From JALNZF01 sp964447405 (GTDB lineage Bacteria > Nitrospirota > UBA9217), in NCBI GenBank assembly GCA_964447405.1, contig CAYUSP010000004.1, forward strand, positions 496,001 to 560,000: a DNA stretch of 64,000 nt. Direction: 5' to 3'. The notes beneath the pieces are model-generated. The model ran no database searches. It was given only the letters and a program-made list of their open reading frames with translations, and was not told the DNA's origin. Position 1 is the first letter of the stretch. Each line of letters starts with the position of its first letter. Below, piece by piece: positions 24,271 to 33,449 of this stretch. The translations under genes and the position numbers were made by a program.

Positions 24271-25211
24271 TGGATATACAGGACGCCCTGAGAAAGAAGG
24301 AAATCTGGGCAATCGGCGGGGGCAAAGGCGGGATCGGCAAAAGCCTGATCACGGGCAACATCGGCATCTGCCTCGCGCGGCTCAAAAAGAAGGTTCTGCT
24401 CGTGGATGCGGACCTCGGAGGCGCCAACCTGCATACCACCCTCGGCATCGGCGTCCCGGAAATGACACTCTCGGATTTTCTGAACCGCCGCGTTGAAAGC
24501 ATTCAGGAAGTCATCATAAAAACCAGCATACCCAATCTCAGCCTCATCAGCGGAGCCCAGGATTTTCTGGATTCAGCAAATCCTAATTTCGCCCAGAAAA
24601 CCCGCCTGCTCCGCCACCTCGAGACCCTGGATGCGGACTATATCCTCCTCGACCTCGGAGCGGGCACCTCATTCAACATTCTCGATTTTTTCCTTTTTTC
24701 CGACCACGGCATTCTGGTGGTGCTGCCGGAGCCCACCGCCATAGAGAACGCCTATCGGTTCATCAAGAGCGCTTTTTACCGCCGGTTCAAAAAGGTCGTG
24801 GCAAACCAGAACATCAAGGATCTGATCGATTCCGCGATGGACCAGAAGAACAGCATGGGCATTCGGACCCCCTATGACCTGATTGAACGGGTGAAGGGAA
24901 TGGAACGCGAGGTCGGCGAGATCCTGGAACTCGAGGTTCTCAAGTTCAGGCCCAAACTGATCGTGAACCAGGTTCGGACCAAGAATGACATCCAGATCGG
25001 GTTTTCGATGAAAAGCGCCTGTCAAAAATATTTCGGCATCAACATCGAATACCTGGGCTACGTGGAATATGACGACTGCGTCTGGCAGTCTATCCGCAGC
25101 AAACGGCCGCTCGCCATCGAATACCCGTATTCGCGGCCGTCCCGATGCATAGAACGCATTGTCCATAACCTGCTGAGGAAGGAACAGTTGACGCTCAGCA
25201 TGCTGTATTAA
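24267..25211 (+). CDS. MinD/ParA-family ATPase
   Basis: A 314-residue P-loop ATPase with the deviant Walker A KGGIGKS (in GGGKGGIGKSLITGNIG), switch I DADLGGANLHTTLG and Walker B-like YILLDLGAGTS. The fold matches the FlhG/MinD group that positions flagella, division sites or other polar structures. The absence of flagellar or min genes nearby leaves its cargo open. It overlaps scpB by ATGA, so it is translationally coupled to a chromosome-segregation operon. The C-terminal region (residues 190-314) is longer than in typical MinD. Confidence 0.88.
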   Translation: MMDIQDALRKKEIWAIGGGKGGIGKSLITGNIGICLARLKKKVLLVDADLGGANLHTTLGIGVPEMTLSDFLNRRVESIQEVIIKTSIPNLSLISGAQDFLDSANPNFAQKTRLLRHLETLDADYILLDLGAGTSFNILDFFLFSDHGILVVLPEPTAIENAYRFIKSAFYRRFKKVVANQNIKDLIDSAMDQKNSMGIRTPYDLIERVKGMEREVGEILELEVLKFRPKLIVNQVRTKNDIQIGFSMKSACQKYFGINIEYLGYVEYDDCVWQSIRSKRPLAIEYPYSRPSRCIERIVHNLLRKEQLTLSMLY

Positions 25212-25240
25212 TAATTTTTTGTTTGGCAGGGGGAAGCGCC

Positions 25241-25933
25241 GTGGCCAAGCGTATAGAAGACCTGAACTACTATGAATTGCTGGAAGTGAATCCGACTGCG
25301 ACCTCTCAGGAGATCCACAAGGCGTACGAACGCATCAGGCGCGTCTACGAGCCAAATTCCCTGGCACTCTATTCGCTGTTTACACCGGATGAAACCGCAT
25401 TGATCCATCAACGGATCGAGGACGCTTACCGGACGCTTGTATACGAGGAAAACCGCCGGCGCTATGACCTGATGCTGCGGAACCGGAACGAGCTTGCTGA
25501 ACAGCCGCAATTGCCTCTCCCGCAGCAGTTTTTTCAGCCCGAACCGGAACAGACATCTTTTTCACCGGCTCCAGATAATCGCTACTCCCCTGGTCAGCCA
25601 CCGCCACTACCTGCTGTTACTACCAAAACCGCTCCTCCGCAGGAGCCGACCATACCAATGTCCGAGTTTGTTGGAGAATTTACCGGACCCACAATCAAGA
25701 TGCTGCGGGAGCAGAAAAGCCTTTCACTGCGGAATATAGCGGATGTGACCAAGGTCAACGCACGCTATCTGGAATATATTGAAGAAGAAAACTTTGCAAA
25801 GCTCCCTGCGAGGGCGTACATACGGGGATTTCTTACACTCTATGCCAAGGCTCTGACCTGCGATCCGGAGCGAATAGCCGGCGACTACTTGAAGCGCTAT
25901 GACGCCGCGATAAAACCGCAGGCGAAGAAATGA
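25241..25933 (+). CDS. J-domain-like protein with a RodZ-type helix-turn-helix
   Basis: A 230-residue protein. Residues 5-75 form a J-domain-like helical region (LNYYELLEVNPTATSQEIHKAYERIRRVY), but the catalytic HPD is replaced by EPN, so DnaK stimulation is unlikely. A Pro/Gln-rich linker follows, then a Cro/RodZ-like HTH near residues 145-215 (IKMLREQKSLSLRNIADVTKVN, with YLEYIEEENF). No transmembrane segment is present, unlike RodZ. The GTG at 25241 is chosen because GGGGGA precedes it. It ends the operon; an imperfect inverted repeat lies between it and the convergent cusA-like gene. Confidence 0.8.
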   Translation: MAKRIEDLNYYELLEVNPTATSQEIHKAYERIRRVYEPNSLALYSLFTPDETALIHQRIEDAYRTLVYEENRRRYDLMLRNRNELAEQPQLPLPQQFFQPEPEQTSFSPAPDNRYSPGQPPPLPAVTTKTAPPQEPTIPMSEFVGEFTGPTIKMLREQKSLSLRNIADVTKVNARYLEYIEEENFAKLPARAYIRGFLTLYAKALTCDPERIAGDYLKRYDAAIKPQAKK

Positions 25934-25947
25934 TAAACTGCGTTCGA

Positions 25948-26033
25948 AGTTGGTAGTTAGTAGTTCGGAGTTCGAACACAGAGGTCCTGTATCAGCACTC
26001 CTAACTCCTAACTCCCGACTCCTGACTCCTGAC
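25948..26033. repeat. Imperfect inverted repeat / GACTCCTGACTCC repeat between convergent genes
   Basis: AGTTGGTAGTTAGTAG... (25948-25971) pairs with ACTCCTAACTCC... (25997-26020) at 20 of 24 positions around a loop of about 25 bases. Further GACTCCTGAC copies run to 26033. It sits between the plus-strand operon end and the end of the minus-strand cusA-like gene and could serve as a bidirectional terminator. The stop codon and last residues of that gene lie in it. Confidence 0.75.
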
Positions 26034-29000
26034 GCCTTCCCGCTTGTCCCACTTCCCTCTTCTTCCACAAAAAATAGATCGCAGGATAGATGGTGAGTTC
26101 CAGAATCTCGGAGGTGATAACACCGCCGATCATGGGCGCTGCGATTCGCTTCATCACGTCCGCGCCGGCCCCGTGGCTGAACATGATCGGCACAAGGCCG
26201 GCCAGGATAACCGCCACGGTCATGAGCTTTGGCCGGATCCGCTTCACCGCGCCTTCCATGATCGCCTCCTTGAGGTCATGCTCGGTGTTCATTCGGCCAT
26301 CCTTCTTCCATTTGTCGTGGGCAAGGTCGAGGTAGAGCAGCATAACCACGCCGGTCTCGGCATCTAATCCTGCCAGAGCGATGAGACCCACCCAGACGGC
26401 GATGCTCATGTTGTACCCCAAAAACCAGAGGAACCAAAAAGATCCGACAAGCGAGAACGGCACGGCCAGCAGCACGATCAGGGTCTTGACCGTGGACTTG
26501 GTGTTGAGATAGAGCAGCACGAAAATGATGAGCAGCGTGAGTGGGATTACGAGCTTCAGCCGTTCATGCGTTTTGATGAGATATTCGTACTCCCCGCTCC
26601 ATTGAAGGCGGTATCCCGCCGGAAGCTTCACCGACGCAGCCACGGCCTTCTGCAGGTCCTCCACATAACCGCCCACGTCGCGTCCGAAGAAGTCGATATA
26701 CACGTAGTTGGCGAGCAGGCCCTCTTCACTCTTGATCTGCGTCGGCCCCTGGACAATGGCAATATCCGCAAGCGACCCCAGTTGCACATAGGAAATGCCG
26801 CCCGAGGACGGAGACGCTCCCATACCACCTGATGCAGCAGATGCTCCCCGCTCCACGGGAACCAGAATGCGTCTGATCCGGTCGATATCGCTGCGGTACT
26901 CCCGCGGATACCGGATATTCACGGAGTAGCGTTCCCGCCCTTCGACAGTAGTCGTGAGCGTCATGCCGCCCAATGCGCTTGCCACCACGGTCTGGACATC
27001 GTCCATGGACAGCCCATACCGTGCGATCTCCGCGCGCTTCGGCCGGATGTCCAGAAAGTAGCCGGTCATGAGCCGCTCTGCATAGGCGCTGCGCGTGCCG
27101 CGAACGGACTTTACCACTGCCTCCACTTCGCGCGAGACCGTATCCAGCACCTCAAGCCTGGGCCCCAGCACCTTGACCCCCACAGGGGTGCGAATGCCGG
27201 TCGCGAGCATGTCGATCCGGGCCTTGATGGGCATGGTGAAGGAATTCGACACACCGGGAATCGAGACCGCGTCGTTCAGCTCGTTCTTGATCTTGTCGAG
27301 GTCCATGCCTTTCCGCCACTGGGACTCGGGCTTCAGGCTTACGATGGTCTCGAACATCTCGATTGGCGCCGGGTCTGTGGCTGTCTCGGCTCTGCCCGCC
27401 TTGCCGAACACCTGTGCAACCTCCGGCACGGTCATGAGCAGTTTATCCTGGATCTGAAGCAGCCGCGAAGCCTCGGATATGCCGAGGGCCGGCACGGTTA
27501 CGGGCATGTAAAAAAGGGAGCCTTCATCCAGAGGCGGCATGAACTCCGAACCGAGTTTGATGCCAGGGACCAGATTCACACCGAACAGGGGCGGCACAAA
27601 GATGAGCCCGGTCACAACGACGATGACGATCGCCGCAATGATGACCGCCCGGCTGAAGCGGAGCGAAAAGGCGACCCGCGGCTTATACACCTTGTTCACT
27701 GCTTTGATGATGGGATTCTCATCCTCTGGCTTTATCTTGCCGCGCAGGAAAAGCGTCATGAGGACTGGCGTAAGGGTGATTGCCAGAAAAGAAGCGAAGA
27801 GCATGCCAAAGGTCTTGGTATAGGCCAGGGGTTTGAACAGCCTGCCGGCCTGCGCCTGCAGCGTGAAGACGGGCAGAAAGCCAACAGTGATAACCAATAA
27901 CGCAAAGAAGAGCGACGGCCCGACTTCCTTGGCTGCAGACAGGATCACATCGACGCGGTCCCCGGGCCTGCCGGCGTGCTCCCACTCTTCGAGCTTCGTG
28001 TGGGCGTTCTCGACCATGATGATCGAGGCGTCCACCATTGCTCCGATGGCGATCGCGATGCCGCCCAGGCTCATGATGTTCGACGTCACGCCGAGATAGT
28101 ACATGCAGATGAAGGAGATGATGATGGCGATGGGAAGCGTCAGGATGACGACCAGGGCGCTCGGCAGATGGAACAGGAATATGACGCAGACGACGCTCAC
28201 CGCAATGGTAAGCTTCACGATCTCCTCGGTCAGCGTATGAATGGATCGCCGGATCAGATCGCTCCGGTCGTAGGTTGTCACGAGCTTGACACCAACAGGC
28301 AGTGAAGGAACAATGTCCCGGGTAATCTTTGCCTTCACGCGGTCGATCACATCCAGCACATTTTCGCCGAAGCGGACCACCACGATGCCGGCTGCCACTT
28401 CGCCTTTGCCGTCAAGGTCCGCCAGGCCGCGCCGGATCTCCGGACCCACCTCGATATTGGCCACATCGCGCAAAAAGACCGGGGTCCCTCCCGTGCCGGA
28501 ACCCACGGCAATCTCCTGCAGGTCCTTCACGCCCGTGATGTACCCCCGGCCGCGGACCATGTACTCCGTGCCGGACAGCTCCATGACCCGGCCTTCAACA
28601 TCGATGTTGCTTTTCCGGACGGCGTCCATCACCTTCATGAGCGAAATGCCGTAGGACGCGAGCCGGTTGGGCTCCACGGTGATCTGGTACTGCCGCACGA
28701 AGCCGCCCACGCTCGCTACCTGCGACACGCCGGGCACGCTCTCGAGAGCAAGCTTGATATTCCAGTCCTGGAGCGACCGGAGCTGGGAGATGTCGTGGCC
28801 GCCCGTCTCATCCACCAAGGCGTACGAGAATCCCCAGCCGAGGCTCGTAGCGTCAGGGCCCAGCACGGGATTCACATCAACGGGAATCTTGCTCCGCACA
28901 GACTGGAGATATTCCAGCACCCGGCTGCGGGCCCAGTAGATGTCCGTGCCTTCCTCGAAGATGACGTAGATGAAGGAACTGCCGAGGAATGAGAAACCCC

Positions 29001-29247
29001 GAACCGCCTGGACCTTGGGCGCGGCCAGCAAGGTCGAGGAAATGGGATAGGTCACCTGGTCCTCGACGAGATTCGGGCTCCGACCGGGCCAGTCGGTGTA
29101 GACGATCACCTGGGTGTCCGACAAATCCGGAATCGCGTCAAGCGGGATGTGTTGGAGCGACCAGATACCCCAGAGCGACAGGAAAGCGACCACGAGAAAG
29201 ACGAAGAACCGGTTCTTGCCGCTGTATTCGATGATCTTGGATATCAT
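26008..29247 (-). CDS. cusA: CusA-type heavy-metal RND efflux pump (Cu/Ag)
   Basis: A 1079-residue inner-membrane proton-driven transporter with about 12 transmembrane helices in two halves. The helix-4 motif GGIAIAIGAMVDASIIMVEN and helix-10 GLIALAGLDAETGVVML are typical of HME-RND pumps. The porter segment SFTMPIKARIDMLATGIRTP carries the Met-rich signature of the Cu/Ag (CusA) group rather than Zn/Co (CzcA). The ATG at 29247 follows AGGATCGTCT and begins at the first helix. Downstream of CusB and CusC genes. The last residues (RRQESGVGS) are encoded by an intergenic repeat and are probably not functional. Confidence 0.93.
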   Translation of the reverse strand: MISKIIEYSGKNRFFVFLVVAFLSLWGIWSLQHIPLDAIPDLSDTQVIVYTDWPGRSPNLVEDQVTYPISSTLLAAPKVQAVRGFSFLGSSFIYVIFEEGTDIYWARSRVLEYLQSVRSKIPVDVNPVLGPDATSLGWGFSYALVDETGGHDISQLRSLQDWNIKLALESVPGVSQVASVGGFVRQYQITVEPNRLASYGISLMKVMDAVRKSNIDVEGRVMELSGTEYMVRGRGYITGVKDLQEIAVGSGTGGTPVFLRDVANIEVGPEIRRGLADLDGKGEVAAGIVVVRFGENVLDVIDRVKAKITRDIVPSLPVGVKLVTTYDRSDLIRRSIHTLTEEIVKLTIAVSVVCVIFLFHLPSALVVILTLPIAIIISFICMYYLGVTSNIMSLGGIAIAIGAMVDASIIMVENAHTKLEEWEHAGRPGDRVDVILSAAKEVGPSLFFALLVITVGFLPVFTLQAQAGRLFKPLAYTKTFGMLFASFLAITLTPVLMTLFLRGKIKPEDENPIIKAVNKVYKPRVAFSLRFSRAVIIAAIVIVVVTGLIFVPPLFGVNLVPGIKLGSEFMPPLDEGSLFYMPVTVPALGISEASRLLQIQDKLLMTVPEVAQVFGKAGRAETATDPAPIEMFETIVSLKPESQWRKGMDLDKIKNELNDAVSIPGVSNSFTMPIKARIDMLATGIRTPVGVKVLGPRLEVLDTVSREVEAVVKSVRGTRSAYAERLMTGYFLDIRPKRAEIARYGLSMDDVQTVVASALGGMTLTTTVEGRERYSVNIRYPREYRSDIDRIRRILVPVERGASAASGGMGASPSSGGISYVQLGSLADIAIVQGPTQIKSEEGLLANYVYIDFFGRDVGGYVEDLQKAVAASVKLPAGYRLQWSGEYEYLIKTHERLKLVIPLTLLIIFVLLYLNTKSTVKTLIVLLAVPFSLVGSFWFLWFLGYNMSIAVWVGLIALAGLDAETGVVMLLYLDLAHDKWKKDGRMNTEHDLKEAIMEGAVKRIRPKLMTVAVILAGLVPIMFSHGAGADVMKRIAAPMIGGVITSEILELTIYPAIYFLWKKREVGQAGRRQESGVGS

Positions 29248-29437
29248 AGACGATCCTGAAACTTCATTCACAACCATGGGATAAAAGCCCGAGCAATGAA
29301 CCACGGGCTTCGCACACGGTTAAAATACAAAATAAACTTTATCAGTTTAAACCTACCCGGAGACCCGGAGAAATAGTATTAGATCATATAAACAGCCGTT
29401 AACCGTGTTTATCCGTGGTTATATGCCTTGTGAATCT

Positions 29438-30589
29438 TCATCTCACGCCTTTCAGCTGCGCTTCGGAATCGATGAGGAATGTCGCGGACCGGGCCACTTT
29501 TTCGCCGCTTTTTAAACCCGACAGGACCTCACGAAAGCCGTCGGCGCGCATGCCGAGCTTCACATCGCGCGGCTCGAAATACCCCTCACCCTTGTCCACG
29601 TAGACGATCTGTCGGGTGCCCGTGTCAAGCACCGCGTCGTCGGGTACGGCGAGGCGATTGCCCATGCCGACGGTGATGTCCACATTCGCGAACATCTGCG
29701 GCTTGAGCCTGCCGCCGGGATTGGGAACCGTCATACGCACCTTCACGGTCCGCGCTTCGCCTGTCAGGGCGGGGTACACGAACTCGATCTTCGCGGAAAG
29801 TTCCTTGCCGGGCAGCACGCTCAGATTGATCAGCGCGGTCTCTCCCGGAGTGATCAGCGCGAGGTCCTGCTCGTACAGGTCAGCGGTGATCCAGACTGAG
29901 GAAAGGTCGGCGATATCAAAGAGCTTCTCTCCGGGCATTACCCGCATGCCCTGGATCGCGTTCTTCTGGACCACCGTGCCGTCCAGGGGGCTTACCAGCG
30001 TAACAGTACGCACCGTTGCTCCGGTTTCTTCTATGAGCTTGACCTGCTCGTCAGTGATGTCCCAGAGCCGAAGCCGCTGGCGCGCCGCCGCGATGATCGC
30101 CCCGGCGTCCCGGGTGAGCATACCGGACACCGCCCCCTCCTTCGCCTCGCCGGAGGATTTTGCCCAGCGAAGCGTGTTCAGGAATTCCTGCTGCGTGGCA
30201 AGCAATTCCGGGCTGTATACCTCGGCCAGCGGTTCGCCCTTTTTTACGTGCATGCCGGTGTAATCAGCATGGAGTTTTTCGATCCATGCTTCATATTTTA
30301 TATTGACTGTGGCGAGCTTCCGCTCGTCATATTCCACTCGGCCGACTGTTCTGATTGTCTTGCCGATCCGGCGAAGAGCGACGGTCACGGTTTTGACACC
30401 CATCATTTTCTGTTTGTCCAGCGGTATCTCCACGGTCGGTGCCTCGGCAGGCGGTGCTGCCTGCTTCTGTGCCGTTGCTGGCGCACTCTGTCCCTCGTGC
30501 TGGGCATTGGCTGGAGTGACGCTGCCGACGCCCATCAGCAGGACGACAGCAGCAATGACCGCGACTCGTACCGGATTCATTCTTATCAT
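29438..30589 (-). CDS. cusB: CusB-type periplasmic adaptor (membrane fusion protein)
   Basis: A 383-residue exported adaptor: signal segment (VRVAVIAAVVLLMGVGSVTPANA), a lipoyl/barrel-sandwich region split by a helical hairpin (VKKGEPLAEVYSPELLATQQEFLNTL), then beta-barrel and membrane-proximal domains. It links CusA to the outer-membrane channel and can pass metal to it. Methionines near LDKQKMMGVKTV recall the CusB metal site. The ATG at 30589 overlaps the CusC stop as ATGA, and its ribosome site AGGAG is part of the GAGTCAGGAG repeat. Confidence 0.9.
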   Translation of the reverse strand: MIRMNPVRVAVIAAVVLLMGVGSVTPANAQHEGQSAPATAQKQAAPPAEAPTVEIPLDKQKMMGVKTVTVALRRIGKTIRTVGRVEYDERKLATVNIKYEAWIEKLHADYTGMHVKKGEPLAEVYSPELLATQQEFLNTLRWAKSSGEAKEGAVSGMLTRDAGAIIAAARQRLRLWDITDEQVKLIEETGATVRTVTLVSPLDGTVVQKNAIQGMRVMPGEKLFDIADLSSVWITADLYEQDLALITPGETALINLSVLPGKELSAKIEFVYPALTGEARTVKVRMTVPNPGGRLKPQMFANVDITVGMGNRLAVPDDAVLDTGTRQIVYVDKGEGYFEPRDVKLGMRADGFREVLSGLKSGEKVARSATFLIDSEAQLKGVR

Positions 30590-31893
30590 TCTTTGCTCCT
30601 GACTCCTGACTCATCGTTTCCCGTCCCGGTCAGAGCTTCGATCCGGGCGATCGCCTTTTCCCGCGCCACGAACTGCGTCCAGTAGGATGTCTCGAAGTCA
30701 AGCAGAGCCTTCAACCTGCTCACCACCGTAATGCCTTCGACCTTGCCAATCCGGTATCCCGACAGCGACAGCTCGAAATCCTGCTTCGTCTTGGGGATCA
30801 GGCCCGTGCGATACAGGTCCATCAACTGCTCCGAGGTGCGGACCATGGAATAATTCTCCCGAACGCTTGATGCGAGCATGGCTTTGATCCCCGCGAGATC
30901 ATGGATCGCGGCCGATGACATGGCGCGGGCAGAAGCCAGCGCCTGACCCTGGCGCGACTTGTAGTACAGCGGTATGTTGAAGGTGACCGTGACGCTCCAC
31001 ATGTCCTCGTAGGGTCCGCTCCGTGTTGCCACGGTACCAGCCAGGGTCACGTCAGGATAATATTCCTTCTCAGCCATCTGTATTCCGGCCTCTGATGCCT
31101 TGTGCATTTTCTCCCGGGACACTACTTCGGGCGAGCTCTCCATAGCCCGCCGGACCAACTCCTCCTCAGAAGCAGTGACCGGCGTAGCCGCGATTTCGAC
31201 GGGTCTGCCGAGCAACGCGTTCTGGTCCCGTCCCACAGCAGCGGTCAGCATGACCTCAAGCGACTGGCGTTTCTGAATCAGCATGGTCTCCCGTTCGAGC
31301 AGCATGTACTTTTCGGTCTGGGCCATCAGCACTTCTTGCTGCTGCGCCATGCCTGTGGCATACCGCGCCAAAGCCGCGTCTTCGATCCTGTTGAACAAGG
31401 CGGTCCGCTCCTGAACCAGATCAAGGTCCTTATAGGTCAGGAACAGATCGTAATAGAGCTCCTTCACCCGTGCAACCGCCCCGAGCCGTGCGGCCCGGTG
31501 CATGGCCGCAGCAGTGTCGGCGTCCCGCGCGGCCATTTCCTCCTTCAGCGCGCGTTTTCCCGCAAAGGGAAACATCTGGGAAATGGAATACATCCACTGG
31601 GCACCCTGCATCTTGCCGTAGGTATACTCGCTCCATCCTTCGTTCTGGTAACCGATCATGACCATGGGGTCCGGAAGGCTACCTGCCAGTTTTACCCTGG
31701 AAGACGAAGCCTTCCATTTCGCTTCGGATACCCAGATATCGTGGTTGTTCTGCAGGGCCTCGCTGATGAGCGGCTGCAGTTCCAGCGTTCCGTTGGAAGT
31801 ATCGGCCGCCGAAGCCTTTACCCCTGACAGACAGAACGCTCCTGCGACAAGGGCAAGGAGCATAATCCTTATGGTGCTGTTCTTAATCCGCAT
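30586..31893 (-). CDS. CusC/TolC-family outer-membrane efflux protein
   Basis: A 435-residue outer-membrane factor with a signal peptide (IMLLALVAGAFCLSG...ASA) and two long helical-hairpin halves (ESKWKASSSRVKLAGSLPDP-like, then the repeat region with GYRIGKVEG). This is the exit duct of the tripartite Cus pump. The ATG at 31893 is chosen because it starts the signal peptide; an in-frame TTG at 31926 would overlap the upstream gene and lacks support. The stop forms ATGA with cusB. The C-terminal residues DESGVRSKE come from a dispersed repeat. Confidence 0.88.
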   Translation of the reverse strand: MRIKNSTIRIMLLALVAGAFCLSGVKASAADTSNGTLELQPLISEALQNNHDIWVSEAKWKASSSRVKLAGSLPDPMVMIGYQNEGWSEYTYGKMQGAQWMYSISQMFPFAGKRALKEEMAARDADTAAAMHRAARLGAVARVKELYYDLFLTYKDLDLVQERTALFNRIEDAALARYATGMAQQQEVLMAQTEKYMLLERETMLIQKRQSLEVMLTAAVGRDQNALLGRPVEIAATPVTASEEELVRRAMESSPEVVSREKMHKASEAGIQMAEKEYYPDVTLAGTVATRSGPYEDMWSVTVTFNIPLYYKSRQGQALASARAMSSAAIHDLAGIKAMLASSVRENYSMVRTSEQLMDLYRTGLIPKTKQDFELSLSGYRIGKVEGITVVSRLKALLDFETSYWTQFVAREKAIARIEALTGTGNDESGVRSKE

Positions 31894-31912
31894 TCCGCAA
31901 TCCGGAGTGAAT

Positions 31913-32302
31913 TTATTTTGCGTCAATCGTGAACTTCAAGCTGCCTTGCTTCCCGTTGGCGCTGATCTTTACCGCGATGTTCCACGATCCAGCCATGGAC
32001 AGGTTCATGTTCGCCGCGTAAACATCACCCTTCTGCACTGCATCAGCCTTGTAGTTCATGGCCGGCATGCCCGGCATGGCCGGCATGGAATAATCAACAA
32101 CCACCTTTGCGCCCTGCACGAACTTGCCACCCGCGTCCTTGATTGACACGATCACGCCGTTGTCGCCGGTCACGGGCGGATTTTTGTCGATCGTGACGAC
32201 TACGTCGAAATCACCCGCTTTTTTCTTCACTTCATAATCCTTGGCAAACACCACACCTGCGCTCAACAGCACTGCCATTCCGATAAGCATTAGTTTCTTC
32301 AT
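31913..32302 (-). CDS. Exported Met-rich FixH/YtkA-like protein of the Cus operon
   Basis: A 129-residue periplasmic protein: signal peptide (MKKLMLIGMAVLLSAGVVFA), then a single immunoglobulin-like domain of the YtkA/FixH type (PPVTGDNGVIVSIKDAGGK ... AGSWNIAVKI). A MPAMPGMPAM segment is a likely Cu(I)-binding methionine cluster. An ideal AAGGAGGA precedes the ATG. It is the first gene of the operon, 19 bases before the CusC start, so a role as a copper chaperone or sensor feeding the pump is inferred (compare CusF, to which it is not similar). Confidence 0.82.
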   Translation of the reverse strand: MKKLMLIGMAVLLSAGVVFAKDYEVKKKAGDFDVVVTIDKNPPVTGDNGVIVSIKDAGGKFVQGAKVVVDYSMPAMPGMPAMNYKADAVQKGDVYAANMNLSMAGSWNIAVKISANGKQGSLKFTIDAK

Positions 32303-32669
32303 GGTAACATCCTCCTTGTTTATTTATTCAATGTGGCCGCACTCTTCTGATTTTACCTACGGTGCCCCTGCAGCCATATTAATGCAATGATCAGGCCACT
32401 GCCGGAAAAATGAAGTTCTTTCTTTACAATCAAGCTGTTACGAAATTTAGGATGGGTAAAATGACTCTCTCCAAAGCACCTTTTCAATGAACTGCTTTGT
32501 CAGATGTAGCAATAGATACAGTGAATAGTATCATATTTATTTAAGCAAAAGGCCCATTATTTCACTGCGGAGTAAACCATTGGTGGGGTAAGACAGGAGA
32601 GAATAGTGCATTGGTATGTGCGTGATTCTGAGGCGTCGGTCCCTGGCGAGCTATGACTCGTATGTCAGG
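32303..32669. other. Intergenic region upstream of the Cus operon
   Basis: No gene is visible. It holds the operon ribosome site, a candidate sigma-54 promoter (32383-32398) and AT-rich sequence. It separates the Cus operon from the polysaccharide locus. Confidence 0.5.
32383..32398 (-). promoter_or_regulatory. Candidate sigma-54 promoter of the Cus operon
   Basis: Minus strand TGGCCTGATCATTGCA has GG and GC separated by exactly ten bases and a perfect TTGCA -12 element, against consensus TGGCACG-N4-TTGCA (two mismatches). It would start transcription near 32372, about 70 bases before the first ATG. A sigma-54 activator is encoded at 10412-11767, but no link is shown. Confidence 0.4.
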
Positions 32670-33401
32670 TCATGGCTCTTGATCAGGTTCCTGCCTGCTG
32701 TTATTATTCAGCGCTATGGCAATAAATACGCCAAGGAACAAACTGATTAAACCCGCGAGCGCAATATTTAATCTGATGATGGGTCGAGATTTTCTTTCAG
32801 CTGGTATGGCTGTATCGATAATCTGGATTGTGGTGTTCACGGACTTGTCTTTTAGATATTCGGTAAGGGCGGCAATATAATAATTAGCCATATCCGCGGC
32901 TAATTTCGGGTCCTTCCACTCAACCGTGATGGTGATGGTGCCCTCCTTGCTCTTTTTAAATGCCGTGATCGTTTTGTTCAGTACTTTTACCGTATCTTCC
33001 TTAAGTGGCGGCCTTGCGGCATCCTTCCATGAACCTTTTGCAGCGTCCCATTTGTCCTCATGAATGATCCGCACCAGATCGAACCGTTTAATCACCATCT
33101 CAGCAACGGTCCTGCTCTTAAGATACACCAAGATCCGGTCTGCCGGTGTGGATATACCGCCAATGGATCCCGCCAGAGCGCCTAAGGGACTGGAGGACAA
33201 GGCAGCGCCCAGGCCCCCGGTTTCGGGCGCCAGTGCGAGTATTACCGCCTCGGATTTATAATACTTGGGCAATTGCAGGTTGACCGCCAGTGTAGTCAGT
33301 ACAGATACGGCGCAGAGAGCGACGATCAGCCATTTTCTGCGCCAGATTCTGTTCCCATATTCCGAAAGCGCAACCTGCTTTTCACGAACCGGTTCCTGCA
33401 T
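32670..33401 (-). CDS. Wzz-family polysaccharide copolymerase (chain-length determinant)
   Basis: A 243-residue inner-membrane protein with two transmembrane helices (RKWLIVALCAVSVLTTLAVN near the start and LNIALAGLISLFLGVFIAIAL near the end). They flank a periplasmic helical domain with the Wzz-type YYKSEAVI and a Pro-rich IDTAIPAERKSRP before the second helix. No Tyr-kinase domain or Tyr-rich tail is present, so it is a PCP type without BY-kinase. It sets polymer length with the Wzy-like polymerase. The ATG at 33401 follows AGGTGAAT. Confidence 0.88.
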   Translation of the reverse strand: MQEPVREKQVALSEYGNRIWRRKWLIVALCAVSVLTTLAVNLQLPKYYKSEAVILALAPETGGLGAALSSSPLGALAGSIGGISTPADRILVYLKSRTVAEMVIKRFDLVRIIHEDKWDAAKGSWKDAARPPLKEDTVKVLNKTITAFKKSKEGTITITVEWKDPKLAADMANYYIAALTEYLKDKSVNTTIQIIDTAIPAERKSRPIIRLNIALAGLISLFLGVFIAIALNNNSRQEPDQEP

Positions 33402-33449
33402 ATTCACCTAACCGTGCCTGGATAGAGCCACTCTGCATGTATCGGTTCT

